From Colocasia esculenta (taxonomy: Eukaryota > Streptophyta > Magnoliopsida > Alismatales > Araceae), in contig CM024760.1 of the NCBI GenBank assembly GCA_014218235.1, forward strand, positions 7,916,049 through 7,980,048: a stretch of 64,000 bases of DNA. The letters run 5' to 3'. Positions within the stretch are counted from its first letter, which is position 1, and each line of letters opens with the position of its first letter. The position numbers and the translations under genes are program-made. This document shows positions 46,204 through 56,040 of this stretch, one piece after another. Below the pieces are notes generated by a model. That model saw only the letters and a program-made list of their open reading frames with translations, did no database searches and was not told the origin of the DNA.

Positions 46204-46503
46204 CAAATACATGCTCTCATCATGTCTCTGAAGTTCACTGGCATTGAGATTAAACAGCCTATTCTCTGGAATCGTGGAATGGTGGTGTTTTGGTGATGGT
46301 ATCAGGTCTTGTGCAAACCAAGGAGTTCAGTAGTCGGAGGGGATTTGTGCAGACCTTTTTCCTCGCTCCTCAGGAGAAAGGATATTTTGTCCTCAATGAT
46401 ATCCTTCACCTTCAGGATGAAGAGCAGTCACATTCACACCAAACAGCTATGTTAGGGCACGGTAACTTTGAGCTTAATGCTTCCACTCCAGTTCCTGAAC
46501 CAG
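46204..46503 (+). pseudogene. Captured G3BP-like NTF2-domain exon
   Basis: After an acceptor TTGATTGCAG, the exon reads ALIMSLKFTGIEIK, then (after one missing base near 46250) TAYSLESWNGGVLVMVSGLV, QTKEFSSRRGFVQTFFLAPQ, EKGYFVLNDILHLQDEEQ and ASTPVPEP. A donor GTATTG follows. This is the second half of the NTF2-like domain of plant G3BP-type RNA-binding proteins (NTF2 plus RRM), which act in stress granules. The RRM and N-terminus are absent. The splice borders kept on both sides show that genomic DNA was captured, not mRNA. Confidence 0.85.
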
Positions 46504-47785
46504 GTATTGTTCCTTACACATAAACAAACTCAATTATTTTTGGATTCTAATATTATCTACCTTCTACATTGTTTTTCACATCCTACCAATTGCCCTTATG
46601 AAGGTGAATTTTTGAGAATCATGATGCTACTGCAGCAGATTTGTTACTTTATTATGCTTCTCTTTAGTGAATTTGGTTCACATCCAATCACCCATTGCCT
46701 TTCCCATTATAGGAGAATTAGTGTAATTGAAGTCTACCGATTACCCTTATGAAGATATTGACTGACCTTAACAGATGTTAAGCATGTAAGAACATTGAAT
46801 CCAAAAATACGAAGAACAGCCCATGTGAACCTAATGGATGTGCATGTGAAGCTGCTCTGTAATATAATGTGTTCACCTATTAAAACTCCCTATAAAATCC
46901 CTTGTATTGATTGTAACATACAAATAGTATCAAATGCTACAATCTAGTGACTCTTGCTGCTTAATGTACAGCTTCTAAACCAAGCACATTCCTAATGATA
47001 CAAAGAGAGAATTATAATCATGCAATCTATCTCACTAGAATAGTGATCAAATAGATCAAGAGGCACATGGCACACAGTGAATAAGCCTCAAAATGCCCCA
47101 CATATTGGCCTTGTTCAACAGCATTTACTCTCACAGTCGTACCACCAAATTACCTAAATCCTGCAATAGAAACGATCATAATCATGTAAGCCATAAGTCA
47201 TACTGAAACAATAACTTTCTTTCTAATCCTGGAGATACTAGGGAAATCAATTATAAGGTAATTCAAAGTGTGGACAAGCTATTCGAGATTTCCTTTCACC
47301 CCATCAGACTGCCTAGTGATGCCAACACTCAAATGTCATGTCAACACCAATCAACAGACTCAGACCTGATTCAGAACTTGACAAACAGATTTATGCATAT
47401 CAGCATATCCTTATTGCTAGATTACTGAAGTCAATGATTGGAGCAAGACACCAATATTGTTGAGATGTTGTCCACCTGCAAGCAGCCTCGAATGTCTCCG
47501 GCATGAGTAATCTGCTTGGGAAAAGAAAGAGATTCATGCATCATCTTTAATCATGGTCTTTAATTTGCGTTGACACAAATTCTTCTACACCTAATTAAGA
47601 AAACATTTTCAAGTTCTTTTGGGCGGAGACAAGACGAGCATGTTGCCGTTTTAAAGTGTTTGTGGTGCCTTTTCAACTGGAAGAAAGCTCAGCCATGGTT
47701 TCAGGATAATTCTTTTACATTTATTATACGATATCCCACGTATCCTAGAGATGCTTAGAGCGTGCCAAAGAGAAGGCGGGCCGGT
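46504..47785. other. Interior of the Pack-CACTA, unassigned
   Basis: AT-rich, intron- or UTR-like sequence. An open stretch at 47570-47758 has no family I recognise. More captured DNA is likely here but I cannot name it. Confidence 0.4.
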
Positions 47786-48180
47786 CCAATCATTCCTCAT
47801 TTTGTAAGTATATTTGTAATTATTAAAGTCTAATCATTCCTCATTTTTTCTACAGGCTCACACTCTCCTACGGGGCATCACCCTCCCCCTCCTACCACGG
47901 CTCCTTCCATCAGATGTTTATATTTTACATAAATTATGTTTGTAATTATATTTATAATTATTGAAATCTGATCATTCATCATTTTTTTTACAGGTTCACA
48001 CTCCACTCAGGGCACCGCCCTCCCCCTCCTACTACGGCTCCTTCCATCAGAGGTTCACATTTTACATAAGTTCTATTTGTAATTATATTTATAATTATTA
48101 AAGTCTAATCATTCTTTTTTTATATAGGATCACACTCCTCTCAAGGGCACCTCCCTAATGCGGTACACTCTGATTCGTAT
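47786..48180 (+). repeat. Tandem repeat of ~138 bp with exon-like and intron-like parts
   Basis: Repeat starts (AATCATTCCTCATTTT-type) at about 47786, 47831, 47970 and 48106; the two full units are 139 and 136 bases. Each unit has a pyrimidine tract with CTACAG/TTACAG/TATAGG, a GC-rich segment (GGCACC... CCCTCCCCCTCCTAC, GGCTCCTTCCATCAGA) and a TTTGTAATTATATTTATAAT tail. The GC-rich part looks like a duplicated proline/serine-rich mini-exon. Confidence 0.75.
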
Positions 48181-49345
48181 CATACTACTTTGCTTATGAT
48201 GCCCTGTATGTTGCTGTTCTGACATTTTGGAGCATGTTGCTTGAAAATGGTATTTGACAACTTATCCTTAAAATTATTACTGGTTTACTGGCATTCTCCA
48301 TGTCTTAGCATCACAATTTGTTAAGGATGATGTCTTAACTTAGAGGATTGAACCCATGCTCTCTTTTTTTTTCTTTTTTTTTTGGTTTTGGGCGGTGGGG
48401 GGGGGGGGGGGTGGATGTGGATAGTACCACAGAAAAGTAATGAACCCATGGTTACCGAAAGAGGAAACAAAAGTGTAAAGTGATAGTAAGAAATGTTTCT
48501 GTTGCCATCTATAAATTAACGTAAAACAAAAGAATGAACAGGAAGTGAAATCTGCCACTGCAACTGGGGATTGAGGATGGAATAAATGGAATAATCTCAT
48601 ATCAAAAAAGAAGATAAGTTAATGCGGTGTGTACATGGGACTCAAATCCATAACTACTGTTCCTCCATGGTTAGGACAAATGATGCGTCCGGCCGCCCGG
48701 ATGCAAAGCACTTCTCCAAAGAGAATGATACTCACAAGCATTAGATTGGCTTGTGAAAATACATGTTTCTTGCTCTTGGTTAACAGGTCAGCATATTGTT
48801 GTTCCTCCTCTCTCATCTCAACATGCACACAATTTTGAGTGTGTTTATGATTGCAACCTCCCTCCCTCCCATATGCTACAACATGGAGGCGTGGAAAGAC
48901 CATGATACATAAGGGTAAAGCCAAGTAGAGGCTAGCCAAGTGAGTCATTGTACAATGACTGTCCTTCCTACCAAGATATGGGTGATATATGGACTTAGAT
49001 GATATTATGAGCTTCATGCTTGTGCATTTTATCCATGAGAATCTTAATTTATCAGTGATTTTTGGTATCAAATGTTTCATCAGGAAAAGAAAAAAATTGC
49101 ATGACTGTGCATGCTTATGTGCGTGATGACTGGTGTTTATCATAGGCATGTGGTTATGCGTGGCAAAAAATACATCTGATCCATGAATGAGTTTGAGAAA
49201 GAATGATAGGTTATGTACAATTGTTTTTCATTGGTCATTTACATATTTGGTTGCATCAAGTGTGTCATAGGTCTATCATTGCTTTGATTTTTCCTATCTT
49301 CATGACATTGTGTCACTGATGAATCACTGATCATTCTTTCACATC
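48181..49345. other. Interior of the Pack-CACTA, poly-G run, unassigned
   Basis: Contains a poly(G) run at 48389-48411 and a T-rich tract before it. A minus-strand open stretch at 48619-49149 (with QQYADLLTK) hints weakly at a copia tail, but I do not count it as established. Confidence 0.35.
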
Positions 49346-50953
49346 TTGTGGAAGGATGAAGAGACTGCTACAACAATTGGATCAAAGTCCTACAATGCGC
49401 TGGTTGGGGAGCTTGCTGCACAGGACACCAAGATTCCTGAGGGAGAAAAGCAATTTCTTGAAGAGAATTCTGTGGACTATGTAGCTGCAACGACTGCTAC
49501 ATTAGGAGTTCCCTCACCAAACCTTTCAAGAAGTATATCTTGCAATGATCTTCCTATTTCAATTCCAAGTGAGCAAAAACCGAGAAAAGGGGATTTAGAG
49601 GAAGAAGCAGAGTTGATGAGGGTCTTGAAATTGTCTACAGCTGAACTAGCAACGCCAGTCACAGAATCTCTATCACCAGACTCAAATTCGAGTGGTGTAT
49701 CTGCAAGTTCAGATGAAAATGTGCCTGTCAAAACTTCTGAATCTGGTTTTGTTTCTAGAAATTTTGTGGTACATGATGACACGCTTGAGAAGTCTAATCA
49801 GGAAGAGGTTTTAGGAACACAGGAGTGCAATAAAACCTGTGATCTTATTGATAAAACTTCTTTGACAGGTAGAGTAACGGAAATGGACAAGTCATCCACT
49901 AGTACTACTGTTGTTGGACATCCTGATGACTCTGAAGGTGCTGGAACTATTCTTACTTCTCATAACTTGGTGAAAACTGTGGAACCTGATGCATTGACTC
50001 AGGAGCAGACTTTTTTCTTTCATTCTCTCGGAACAGGTAATTCTTCTTCTGAGTCTGCATATGGATGCCCGGTGAATGGCTTAGGAGAAGAAAAGTACAT
50101 TCCACAGACGTGTGGAGAAAAATTCCACAGTACAGGGTATTGAACACATTAACTATATTAATGGTCACAATTCAGAACTTTCTACCAGTGTAGCTTCACC
50201 AGTCACCAATTTTCATTCCTCTTCAGAAGAAAACACTGCAGAATTTTTTTTTTAAATGCTAATGAGATTGAGCCAATCTATGAAGGAGAAGAATGCATTC
50301 TTGATTCTGCACCTCCTAATTATGATATTAGGGAGCCTGTCTATGAAGGTGAAGTGATTCTTGCCAAGCAAGCTGATCAAGGTGAGGAATTTGTCCTTGT
50401 CTCTTCCAAGTATATATTTTCTCAGCATCAATATAGACTTGTTACCAGTTCTGCAAATAGAAGAAGCAACCCATGTTATTTGCACGCTTTAATTATTGCT
50501 ATCACAGTTTTGTCACCCAGACTCTTTTTTCCCCTTCCTCAGGACATTTAATCAGAAACTTTTTAAAGGACAACGCAAGTCAGTTAACTGTATATGGGTA
50601 TGCTTTCTCAGTCCTATGCAATTTTGTTGTCCAGGCCATGAGTCTTTTCAGATAGATTTCAGTTCCTGTTTCATCTAATTCTTAATCTTGCAGACTTTTC
50701 TCCCTGCAAGAAGGTCTGAAGGAGAGAGAACTGTGTGTCTTCTTCCGTAATAATCATTTCAGCACCATGTTTAAGGTAATGGAATCAAGAGATCGGTTGT
50801 ATCATATTAGTTAGAATTTATTTCTGAAGATCACATGTATTTTCTCGTTAGCTTATTGTTCTGGTTCTTTTCAGTATAATGGAGAACTTTTATCTTCTAG
50901 CCACGGACCAAGGCTAAACCAGCAAGATTTGGTATGGGAATAGCTGAATGAGG
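49346..50953 (+). pseudogene. Captured MINDY-type deubiquitinase (DUF544) fragment
   Basis: MINDY proteins are Lys48-linkage-selective deubiquitinases. The first block reads ETATTIGSKSYNALVGELAA and NSVDYVAATTATLGVPSP, then a long low-conservation linker to 50400 (including EPIYEGEECILDSAPPNYD). Exons with kept splice sites follow: 50543-50597 (GHLIRNFLKDNASQLTVYG), 50694-50775 (LFSLQEGLKERELCVFFRNN, HFSTMFK) and 50875-50952 (YNGEL, then after one extra T, YLLATDQG; DLVWE and a TAG in place of Lys). The catalytic Cys region, which lies N-terminal, is absent, but the block with the catalytic His (NNHFSTMFK) is present. The fragment is a genomic capture, damaged by a frameshift, stops and a break at 50143. 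Confidence 0.85.
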
Positions 50954-51141
50954 TGGGTTTATTTTTTTCTCGGTTTTTCCTTTTTGGAAGACTTCTTTCA
51001 GGATTTTATGGTGGTTTACTTCACGCCTCAGCTAGATTTTGGTAGGAGTAATTAGGTTTAAGTTTATAGTTTGTTAATGTGAAATGATCTTTTATTTTTT
51101 CTTCATATTTATACATGTCTAATAATTATTTTTGCGTGCAG

Positions 51142-51210
51142 ATCGTTAGAGAACAAGCTAGCAATGATACAGATGGTGACGATCTAAAGATTCATCTTGT
51201 AGACGATTAG
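51142..51210 (+). other. Possible last exon near the right end of the Pack-CACTA
   Basis: After TTGCGTGCAG the sequence reads IVREQASNDTDGDDLKIHLV then DD and a stop. An acidic short final exon could be a leftover of the parent CACTA gene. I cannot assign it. Confidence 0.4.
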
Positions 51211-51477
51211 GAGTCTTATCATTTGAATTTTCTACTCTTATTTCTTCATTATTTATGTAAACACTTTTGTGACATGTTGTAAATGTTTAGAAGATATTTG
51301 AATTAATATGAAATGTTTAAATTTTACTTAGTTACTTATGTGATTTTATTATGTTTGAATGGTGATTGTGTTATTTATAATTGTTGCATGAAAATGTATA
51401 CAAGTATAATATATATATTAAAATGTTATTATTAATATATATATATTAAAATAATATTATTAATTTTTTATTTGTTT

Positions 51478-51802
51478 AGCGACGGAATAACGATGGATAA
51501 ACAAAGATCAGTCGCTATTTTAGTGACAGGGAAGGTGCATGGCGACCGTCATTTAGCGACGGATTAGCGACGAAACATTTGCTGTCGCTGCCGTCTCAAT
51601 TAGCGACAGATTTTGCGACGACAATGGTCAGTCGCTACGCCGTCGCTATTACGACCAACATCCGTCCGTCGCTGATTTAGCGTCCAATATATAGCTGCGG
51701 CATGCTTCCGTCGCTAGTCTGTCGCTATTCCGTCGCGACTCTTTCTAGCGACAGAATAGCGACGGAACTCGTCCGTCGCTAAACAGTTTTTTTTCTTGTA
51801 GT
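51478..51802. repeat. Right subterminal GTCGCTA repeats and end of the Pack-CACTA
   Basis: More than a dozen TAGCGAC/GTCGCTA words in both orientations, ending ACAGTTTTTTTTCTTGTAGTA, the inverted counterpart of the left end. Confidence 0.88.
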
Positions 51803-52005
51803 AATCTTTGATCCCTAATCCTCCAATTATTCTATGTTGCTTGATGGTTTCCCATGAACACAAATGGATTTTCTTTCTGCCTGTAGAGTCACCCCACCAA
51901 AAACCTGTTTTGAAGTTGAGTGAGTCTCCAAATGGACCCTTTGGGTATGAGCATAGAACTTATGGTATATATATATATACATATATGTTTAGGGATGGCC
52001 GCAAC
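51803..52005 (-). pseudogene. LINE RT fragment, middle piece
   Basis: Minus strand reads KTGFWWGDSTGRKKIHLCSW and ETIKQHRIIGGLGIKD, then the Pack-CACTA. KIHxxxWxxx ... GGLGI is the block that follows the RT core in plant LINEs. A TATATATA microsatellite at 51966-51982 and the hAT MITE at 52006 lie on its upstream side. Confidence 0.78.
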
Positions 52006-52349
52006 TAGGGGTGAATATGGTCCGGTTCGGTTCGATTCACCTTATTTTTTGGGTGAACTGAAATTGATCCAAAATTTAGTTTAAATCGAACTAAACCGCC
52101 GAATAAAAAAAACACGGTTTAAAGCTCCAAACGAGAACTCAGGTCCGCCCAAGGATTAGGGAGGCGCTAGCCCACTGAGTTATGCGCTCTTTTCTGATAT
52201 ATATTAATTATTAAATATATTTAATATCTATTCAGTTTTCCAACAGAAAATTGAACTGAATCATGAGACCTCTCAACCCGAATCGAATCGAACCGAACTA
52301 GCCGATTCGATTCAATTTTTCGAGTTAGACCGTATTATGAACAGCCCTA
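52006..52349. mobile_element. hAT-type MITE with perfect 8-bp TSD GCCGCAAC
   Basis: A 344-bp element with ends TAGGGGTG and CAGCCCTA, flanked by identical GCCGCAAC (51998-52005 and 52350-52357). An 8-bp TSD and short TAGGG/CCCTA ends mark the hAT superfamily. It includes GGTTCGGTTCGATTC and its inverted partner GATTCGATTCAA. No coding capacity. It interrupts the LINE. Confidence 0.93.
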
Positions 52350-52800
52350 GCCGCAACTGCAGACTTGACTAGGATGGTTCTTCCTACTTGAGTCAGTGTC
52401 ATACATTTTTTATCCTTTCCTCCGGTAGTATAAATGAGTATACACTGACATTTGATTTAGTCAGTCTCTGTTCTGTAGAAGCAAGGATATGGGAGTAATG
52501 GTTTCGGGGGTTTCAAACTGATACGTTTTGGTATTGGCTTCGAGTGATTTGGACGAGTTCAAGTGATTTGATCTTAAAGGATCCGATTTAAGTTGGTGTC
52601 GGATTTATCGATTTCGATATCAGACCGAAATATATCGGTTTCGGCTGATCCTAACTTTGATTTCTCTTTGTTCACAAGTTGCCCCAGACCATTTTCAATA
52701 TATTTTCATAATCTCCAAGAATTGAGTTATTTCTTGCTAGATCTTCAACCCGGCCGAATAAAAAAATTATCATCTGCATATAGTACACAGTGATTGACCG
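52350..52800 (-). pseudogene. LINE RT fragment, upstream piece with YADD
   Basis: On the minus strand 52795-52660 reads VLYADDNFFIRPG and, shifted, DLARNNSILGDYENILK, around the RT catalytic YADD. 52400-52350 reads SRTILVKSAVAAIP, the GRxxLIKSVxxAIP block, and joins the next fragment across the hAT MITE. Between them, 52420-52655 is a foreign AT-rich piece (TCGATTTCGATATCAG, GATATATTTCGG-like words), perhaps another MITE. Stops are frequent. Confidence 0.7.
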
Positions 52801-53931
52801 CACGCATGGGCGGATTTTTGAAACCTTTGATGTCACCTTCTTGATGTTTCCAACTTAGGATTGCTGTGAGCCACTCAACACGGAGGATATAAAAGGTGTG
52901 GCGACAAAGGACTTAACCCTGCCTCTGACCTCATAATGTTGTCGTGGAGTTCACCATTGATCAACACCGAATCCACTGGAGAAGCTATATCCACTGCGAT
53001 AAAAGCTTCGCGTAACCTCTCTGGGAGATTGATCTGACTAGCTAGTGATAAAAAGTACCACCTCTCTATTCAGGAACAGGCCACAAATTAAGCTCGCTTA
53101 CACTGCTCCTTAATTTATCCTTAGTATAGCTTATCTTAATTTTAAATCATCTTTTAATTATCAGGGGTGGTGATAAATGGGAGATATAGGCTTGATTTCT
53201 ATTTTTCTTTAATATCGTTGCCAGAAATCGCTGTCATGTTGGCTTTCTTTAAGCATCATGCGCTGGAAACTTTGCAGGAGACCAGTCCAGCTGGTGATAT
53301 CCTCCATGGGGACGCGTGGGACAGAAGGGAAGAGATAAAGAAAGGCAGGGGCTTGGGAGGAGTAAAGAAGCTAGAACAGACAAGAAAGTATGAGGAGGAC
53401 GCAGAAGACAGAGGCAGAGAAGGTAGCGTTTCTCTATTCTGTGAAGCGTACGCCAAGCAAGTTGTGATATATTTCTTAAACCCACACGCGGACAAACAAC
53501 ATCTGCGTTCACATCAGGTGAGGGGGATGCACTTACAGAAGTAGCTAGCTCAACAGTTCATCAGGTTAAAAGAACTTAAGTTTTAATCCCCAGATATATA
53601 TGTCGGATTTACTTAAAGAACTATTAAACGACCAGTTTCGATTTTTTAGATTTATCGATCGGTCTTGTTAAAGAACAAAATTAGAAAGTTCGTAAAAGCA
53701 GATTTGGAGTAGGGAAAGGAAAACAAAACACTGAGGGGAGCATCTCCAGATGAACTACGTACTAAAGGCAAGAACATCATCAAACAGAACACAGCTTATG
53801 GACTTATGCTGCAGACAGCAAGAAGTGTACAAGCTCCTCGGATCGCAATGTGCACCCTTCTTATTAAAAACCACTACTAGAAAGAGCAGCACCAGCTAGC
53901 TAGCTACCGATCCGTCATCTGGAAACCAGAG
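52801..53931. other. Unassigned interval before Kunitz gene 3
   Basis: No recognised gene. An open stretch of 125 codons at 53167-53544 has no homology I can name and no intron or promoter support. 53545-53931 is the 3' flank of the Kunitz gene. Confidence 0.4.
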
Positions 53932-54492
53932 TCACGCCGACCCCTCCTGCACCTTCATGAACGAGACAACAAGCACCTCGCTGGTCAGGCGCAGCAGCTG
54001 CTCAGTGGTTACCCCCAGTGTGCTGCACGTCTTGCCGGGACAGCTCAGGAACTGGTAGAAGTTCCTGTTGGGAAACTCATACCGAGCTATCCTGAACCGG
54101 GAGTATCCCGACGGCGTCAGAGCCCCGCCGGTGCTGACGATCCCCGTCTTATGGTTGACCGTCCACTGGGTGGAGCTCGAGCACTTGGTGGGGGTGGCGT
54201 AGACGACGGACAGGTCCTCCCCGATGAGGACGGAGCTGTTCCCCTGGGAACGCTCCGGGAAGAACATGGCGGAGGGGCCGTAGGGGTAGGGCTTCAGGTA
54301 CACGTCCAGAGGGCAGGCCCCGTTAGACAGCCCCAGGTTGGCAAGGCCACGGACCTGCGGGGCCAGCACGTAGTACTGCGCCCCGCGGAGGACGGGTTTG
54401 CCGTCGGTGTCGAGGACGGGGGCGCTGCTCGCGGCGGCGACGGAGACCAACAAGAGGCACGCCAGGAGAGGAAGAAGGAAGGAAGACGCCAT
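53932..54492 (-). CDS. Kunitz-type (STI family) protease inhibitor 3
   Basis: Single-exon secreted beta-trefoil inhibitor, 186 residues from the Met at 54492. I prefer this start because it begins a clean signal peptide (MASSFLLPLLACLLLVSVAA). The longer frame back to 54561 adds 23 residues encoded by a MITE end and a duplicated segment. The signature is APVLDTDGKPVLRGAQYYVL at 24-43. Cysteines are 60, 104, 151 and 156, with an unusually short last loop (CPGKTC). The reactive loop FFPERSQGNSSVLIGED lacks a clear Lys or Arg at the P1-equivalent (Asn or Ser), so trypsin may not be the target (inference). The C-terminus VVSFMKVQEGSA is typical. No clean TATA box is seen; the MITE end at 54513-54577 occupies the promoter. 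Confidence 0.94.
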   Translation of the reverse strand: MASSFLLPLLACLLLVSVAAASSAPVLDTDGKPVLRGAQYYVLAPQVRGLANLGLSNGACPLDVYLKPYPYGPSAMFFPERSQGNSSVLIGEDLSVVYATPTKCSSSTQWTVNHKTGIVSTGGALTPSGYSRFRIARYEFPNRNFYQFLSCPGKTCSTLGVTTEQLLRLTSEVLVVSFMKVQEGSA

Positions 54493-54504
54493 CGTGTCGC
54501 AGCT

Positions 54505-54577
54505 GGAGACCAACAAGAGGCCCCCCCAGCTCAGCTTTGCTCCCGGCAGTGCCGGGAGCAAAGTATTTCCCTTCTAA
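54505..54577. mobile_element. Foldback-MITE end fragment plus 17-bp duplication upstream of Kunitz gene 3
   Basis: CCCCCCCAGCTCAGCTTTGC then TCCCGGCAGTGCCGGGAGCA and AAGTATTTCCC match the right end of the MITE at 35290-35335. Directly before it, GGAGACCAACAAGAGGC (54505-54521) repeats the signal-peptide coding sequence at 54442-54458. The rest of the MITE is absent. Confidence 0.8.
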
Positions 54578-54890
54578 ATATGTCACATTTGGCTCCGGTT
54601 TACGTGTGCAGCGATTTTTCCATTTTAGAAAGAGATAGAGAAAGGCGGGTTGGCGCGGGGAAGCAGCGACACCCCCGCTTTCGAAAAAATTCTAGAAAAC
54701 AGGTGAGAGGCAAAGAGAAGAGTCTTATTTTGGGAATTTTTTCCATTTTTTTTTAAATTTTCGCACACCTCGTCGCCCGCGCCATGAGGCGCGAGCGCCG
54801 AGGGCCAAAAGCGCGGTGGTGTCAGCACATTTATTGAAATCGGCTTCTGCCGATTGTCGCCTTCTCCGGCAGTAGTTACAAACGCTGTCT
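54578..54890. other. Unassigned sequence upstream of Kunitz gene 3
   Basis: Contains GCGCGAGCGCCG-type GC-rich words at 54776-54800 and two copies of a CGGCTTCTGCCG/CTTCTCCGGCAG short palindrome. No gene is seen. Confidence 0.4.
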
Positions 54891-55053
54891 TATTATACTT
54901 TCATATTGTACTTCAAGTGCAATATGACTAGGCAATAGCTCATGTGGCACCTCTCACTTGAAGAGTGAGGAAGTGACAATCCAATTGTTGAATGCCACAT
55001 GAATTTGTTGTCTAATCATATTGCACTTGAAGTGCAATATAAAAATGTAATAA
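54891..55053. mobile_element. Small MITE with CATATTGCACTTCAAGTGCAATATG ends
   Basis: About 163 bp with inverted ends: left TATTATACTTTCATATTG, right (inverted) TATTACATTTTTATATTG, both followed by a CACTTCAAGTGCAATATGA-type segment and CATGTGGCA. Each arm itself contains a small palindrome around CTTCAAG. Superfamily and TSD are unclear. Confidence 0.75.
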
Positions 55054-55759
55054 ACCTTTCGCTTTATAGAGAGGTTGGTAGATATCACTTTTTTTCCCTT
55101 TTGGGAGGTGGATAGTTTATCCTTAGTGGGTGACCTTAATTAAATGGTTAATTACATTTTTAAGTTATTAATTTCATTATAATTGTTAATCTTTCCAAAA
55201 AAAATTGAAAAAAAATCCATTCTTTTGACAGGAGAATGGGTATATTCCATAATACATAATACAGAAGATGACATGAAACTTTCAATTCCTAGTCTCTTTT
55301 ACATTATAATTGACTTTGACCCATGTAAGTAGACATGTTGATATGGATATATAATGTTGTTTTGCACTCTTCTAGTTCTAAGGGACACCTTTTAACACAT
55401 TTTAATCTCTTACGCACCCATTTATATATATTACCTATGCCGAATATTTTTTCAATTATGATGATAAAAATATTCATGGAAAAGTGGTGATAGCAGGAGT
55501 ACTGCTCTGAAGAGTTTTGTCTTAAAGTGAGTAGAAACGACATCACATGATTTTTAAAAAGGTAAAAAAATTGAGTATAAAATCTTTTTAAGACCCCAAA
55601 AATATCACAAACATGAAATTTGTGAACAAGGGCGAGACCATATGAAATATTTATACTGCTAGGGATGTAAATATTAATTATTAGAGAAACATTAGTTACT
55701 TAGGTGATTAATAATAAAATATTTATCTATCGATGATAAAACTTGGTGCTATGGACAGT
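55054..55759. other. AT-rich intergenic sequence
   Basis: No gene or repeat family recognised. Confidence 0.5.
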
Positions 55760-56040
55760 TGCGGCCCTTTAGTACCACTTTTTTTAATATAAAAAATGAG
55801 TAATGATTAATACATTATTTTTTTATCTTAAAATAATACACATAAATAACATATTAGTACACATAAATAGTATATTAGTACACACAAATAGTATAAGAAT
55901 GTATATAAAATTGTGTGTACTAATGTGTTATTTGTGTGTATTAATATATTATTTGTGTATACTAATATATTATTTGTGTGTACTAATATGTTATTTATGT
56001 ATATTATTTTAAGTTTAAAAAAAACGGTATATTAAATACA
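55760..56040. repeat. AT-rich foldback with TTTGTGTGTACTAAT words
   Basis: The left half has TACACATAAATA and TACACACAAATAG words and the right half their complements (CTAATGTGTTATTTGTGTGT, CTAATATATTATTTGTGT), centred near 55900. The pattern of repeated TTTGTG...ACAAAT words resembles the loop of the GC-rich foldback MITEs, so it may be a relative. Confidence 0.65.

Larger units (their letters stand above)
45269..51802 (+). mobile_element. CACTA-type Pack transposon carrying host gene fragments
   Basis: A 6534-bp element with inverted ends TACTACAAGAAAAAAACTGT and, at the right, its complement. Arrays of TAGCGAC/GTCGCTA words fill both subterminal regions (45290-45490, 51478-51780), as is typical of CACTA. 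The canonical first base C is T here. The flanks ATT (45266-45268) and ATC (51803-51805) are compatible with a 3-bp TSD with one change. Deleting the element restores the LINE frame as GGLGIKD-VATQNR, which supports these limits. No transposase is seen. Inside are fragments of catalase, G3BP-like and MINDY-like genes, so it is non-autonomous and of the Pack type. Confidence 0.9.

Noticed and set aside
47786..48180. CRISPR-like reading of regular repeats
   Set aside because: The sequence is a plant nuclear genome and the repeats are long tandem units without unique spacers.
48619..49149. 176-codon minus-strand open frame with QQYADLLTK
   Set aside because: A possible copia echo, but the rest does not fit copia or any other family, so no call was made.
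52130..52200. tRNA-like A-box (minus strand ATAACTCAGTGGGCTAGCGC) in the hAT MITE
   Set aside because: There is no convincing B-box or cloverleaf; it is probably a chance or decayed tRNA-related piece inside the MITE.
53167..53544. 125-codon open frame as a gene
   Set aside because: No recognised domain, no promoter or intron signals, and it lies in intergenic-type sequence.
54493..54561. Upstream ATG at 54561 as the start of Kunitz gene 3
   Set aside because: The extra 23 residues come from a MITE end and a local duplication, and would bury the signal peptide; the Met at 54492 starts a normal one.
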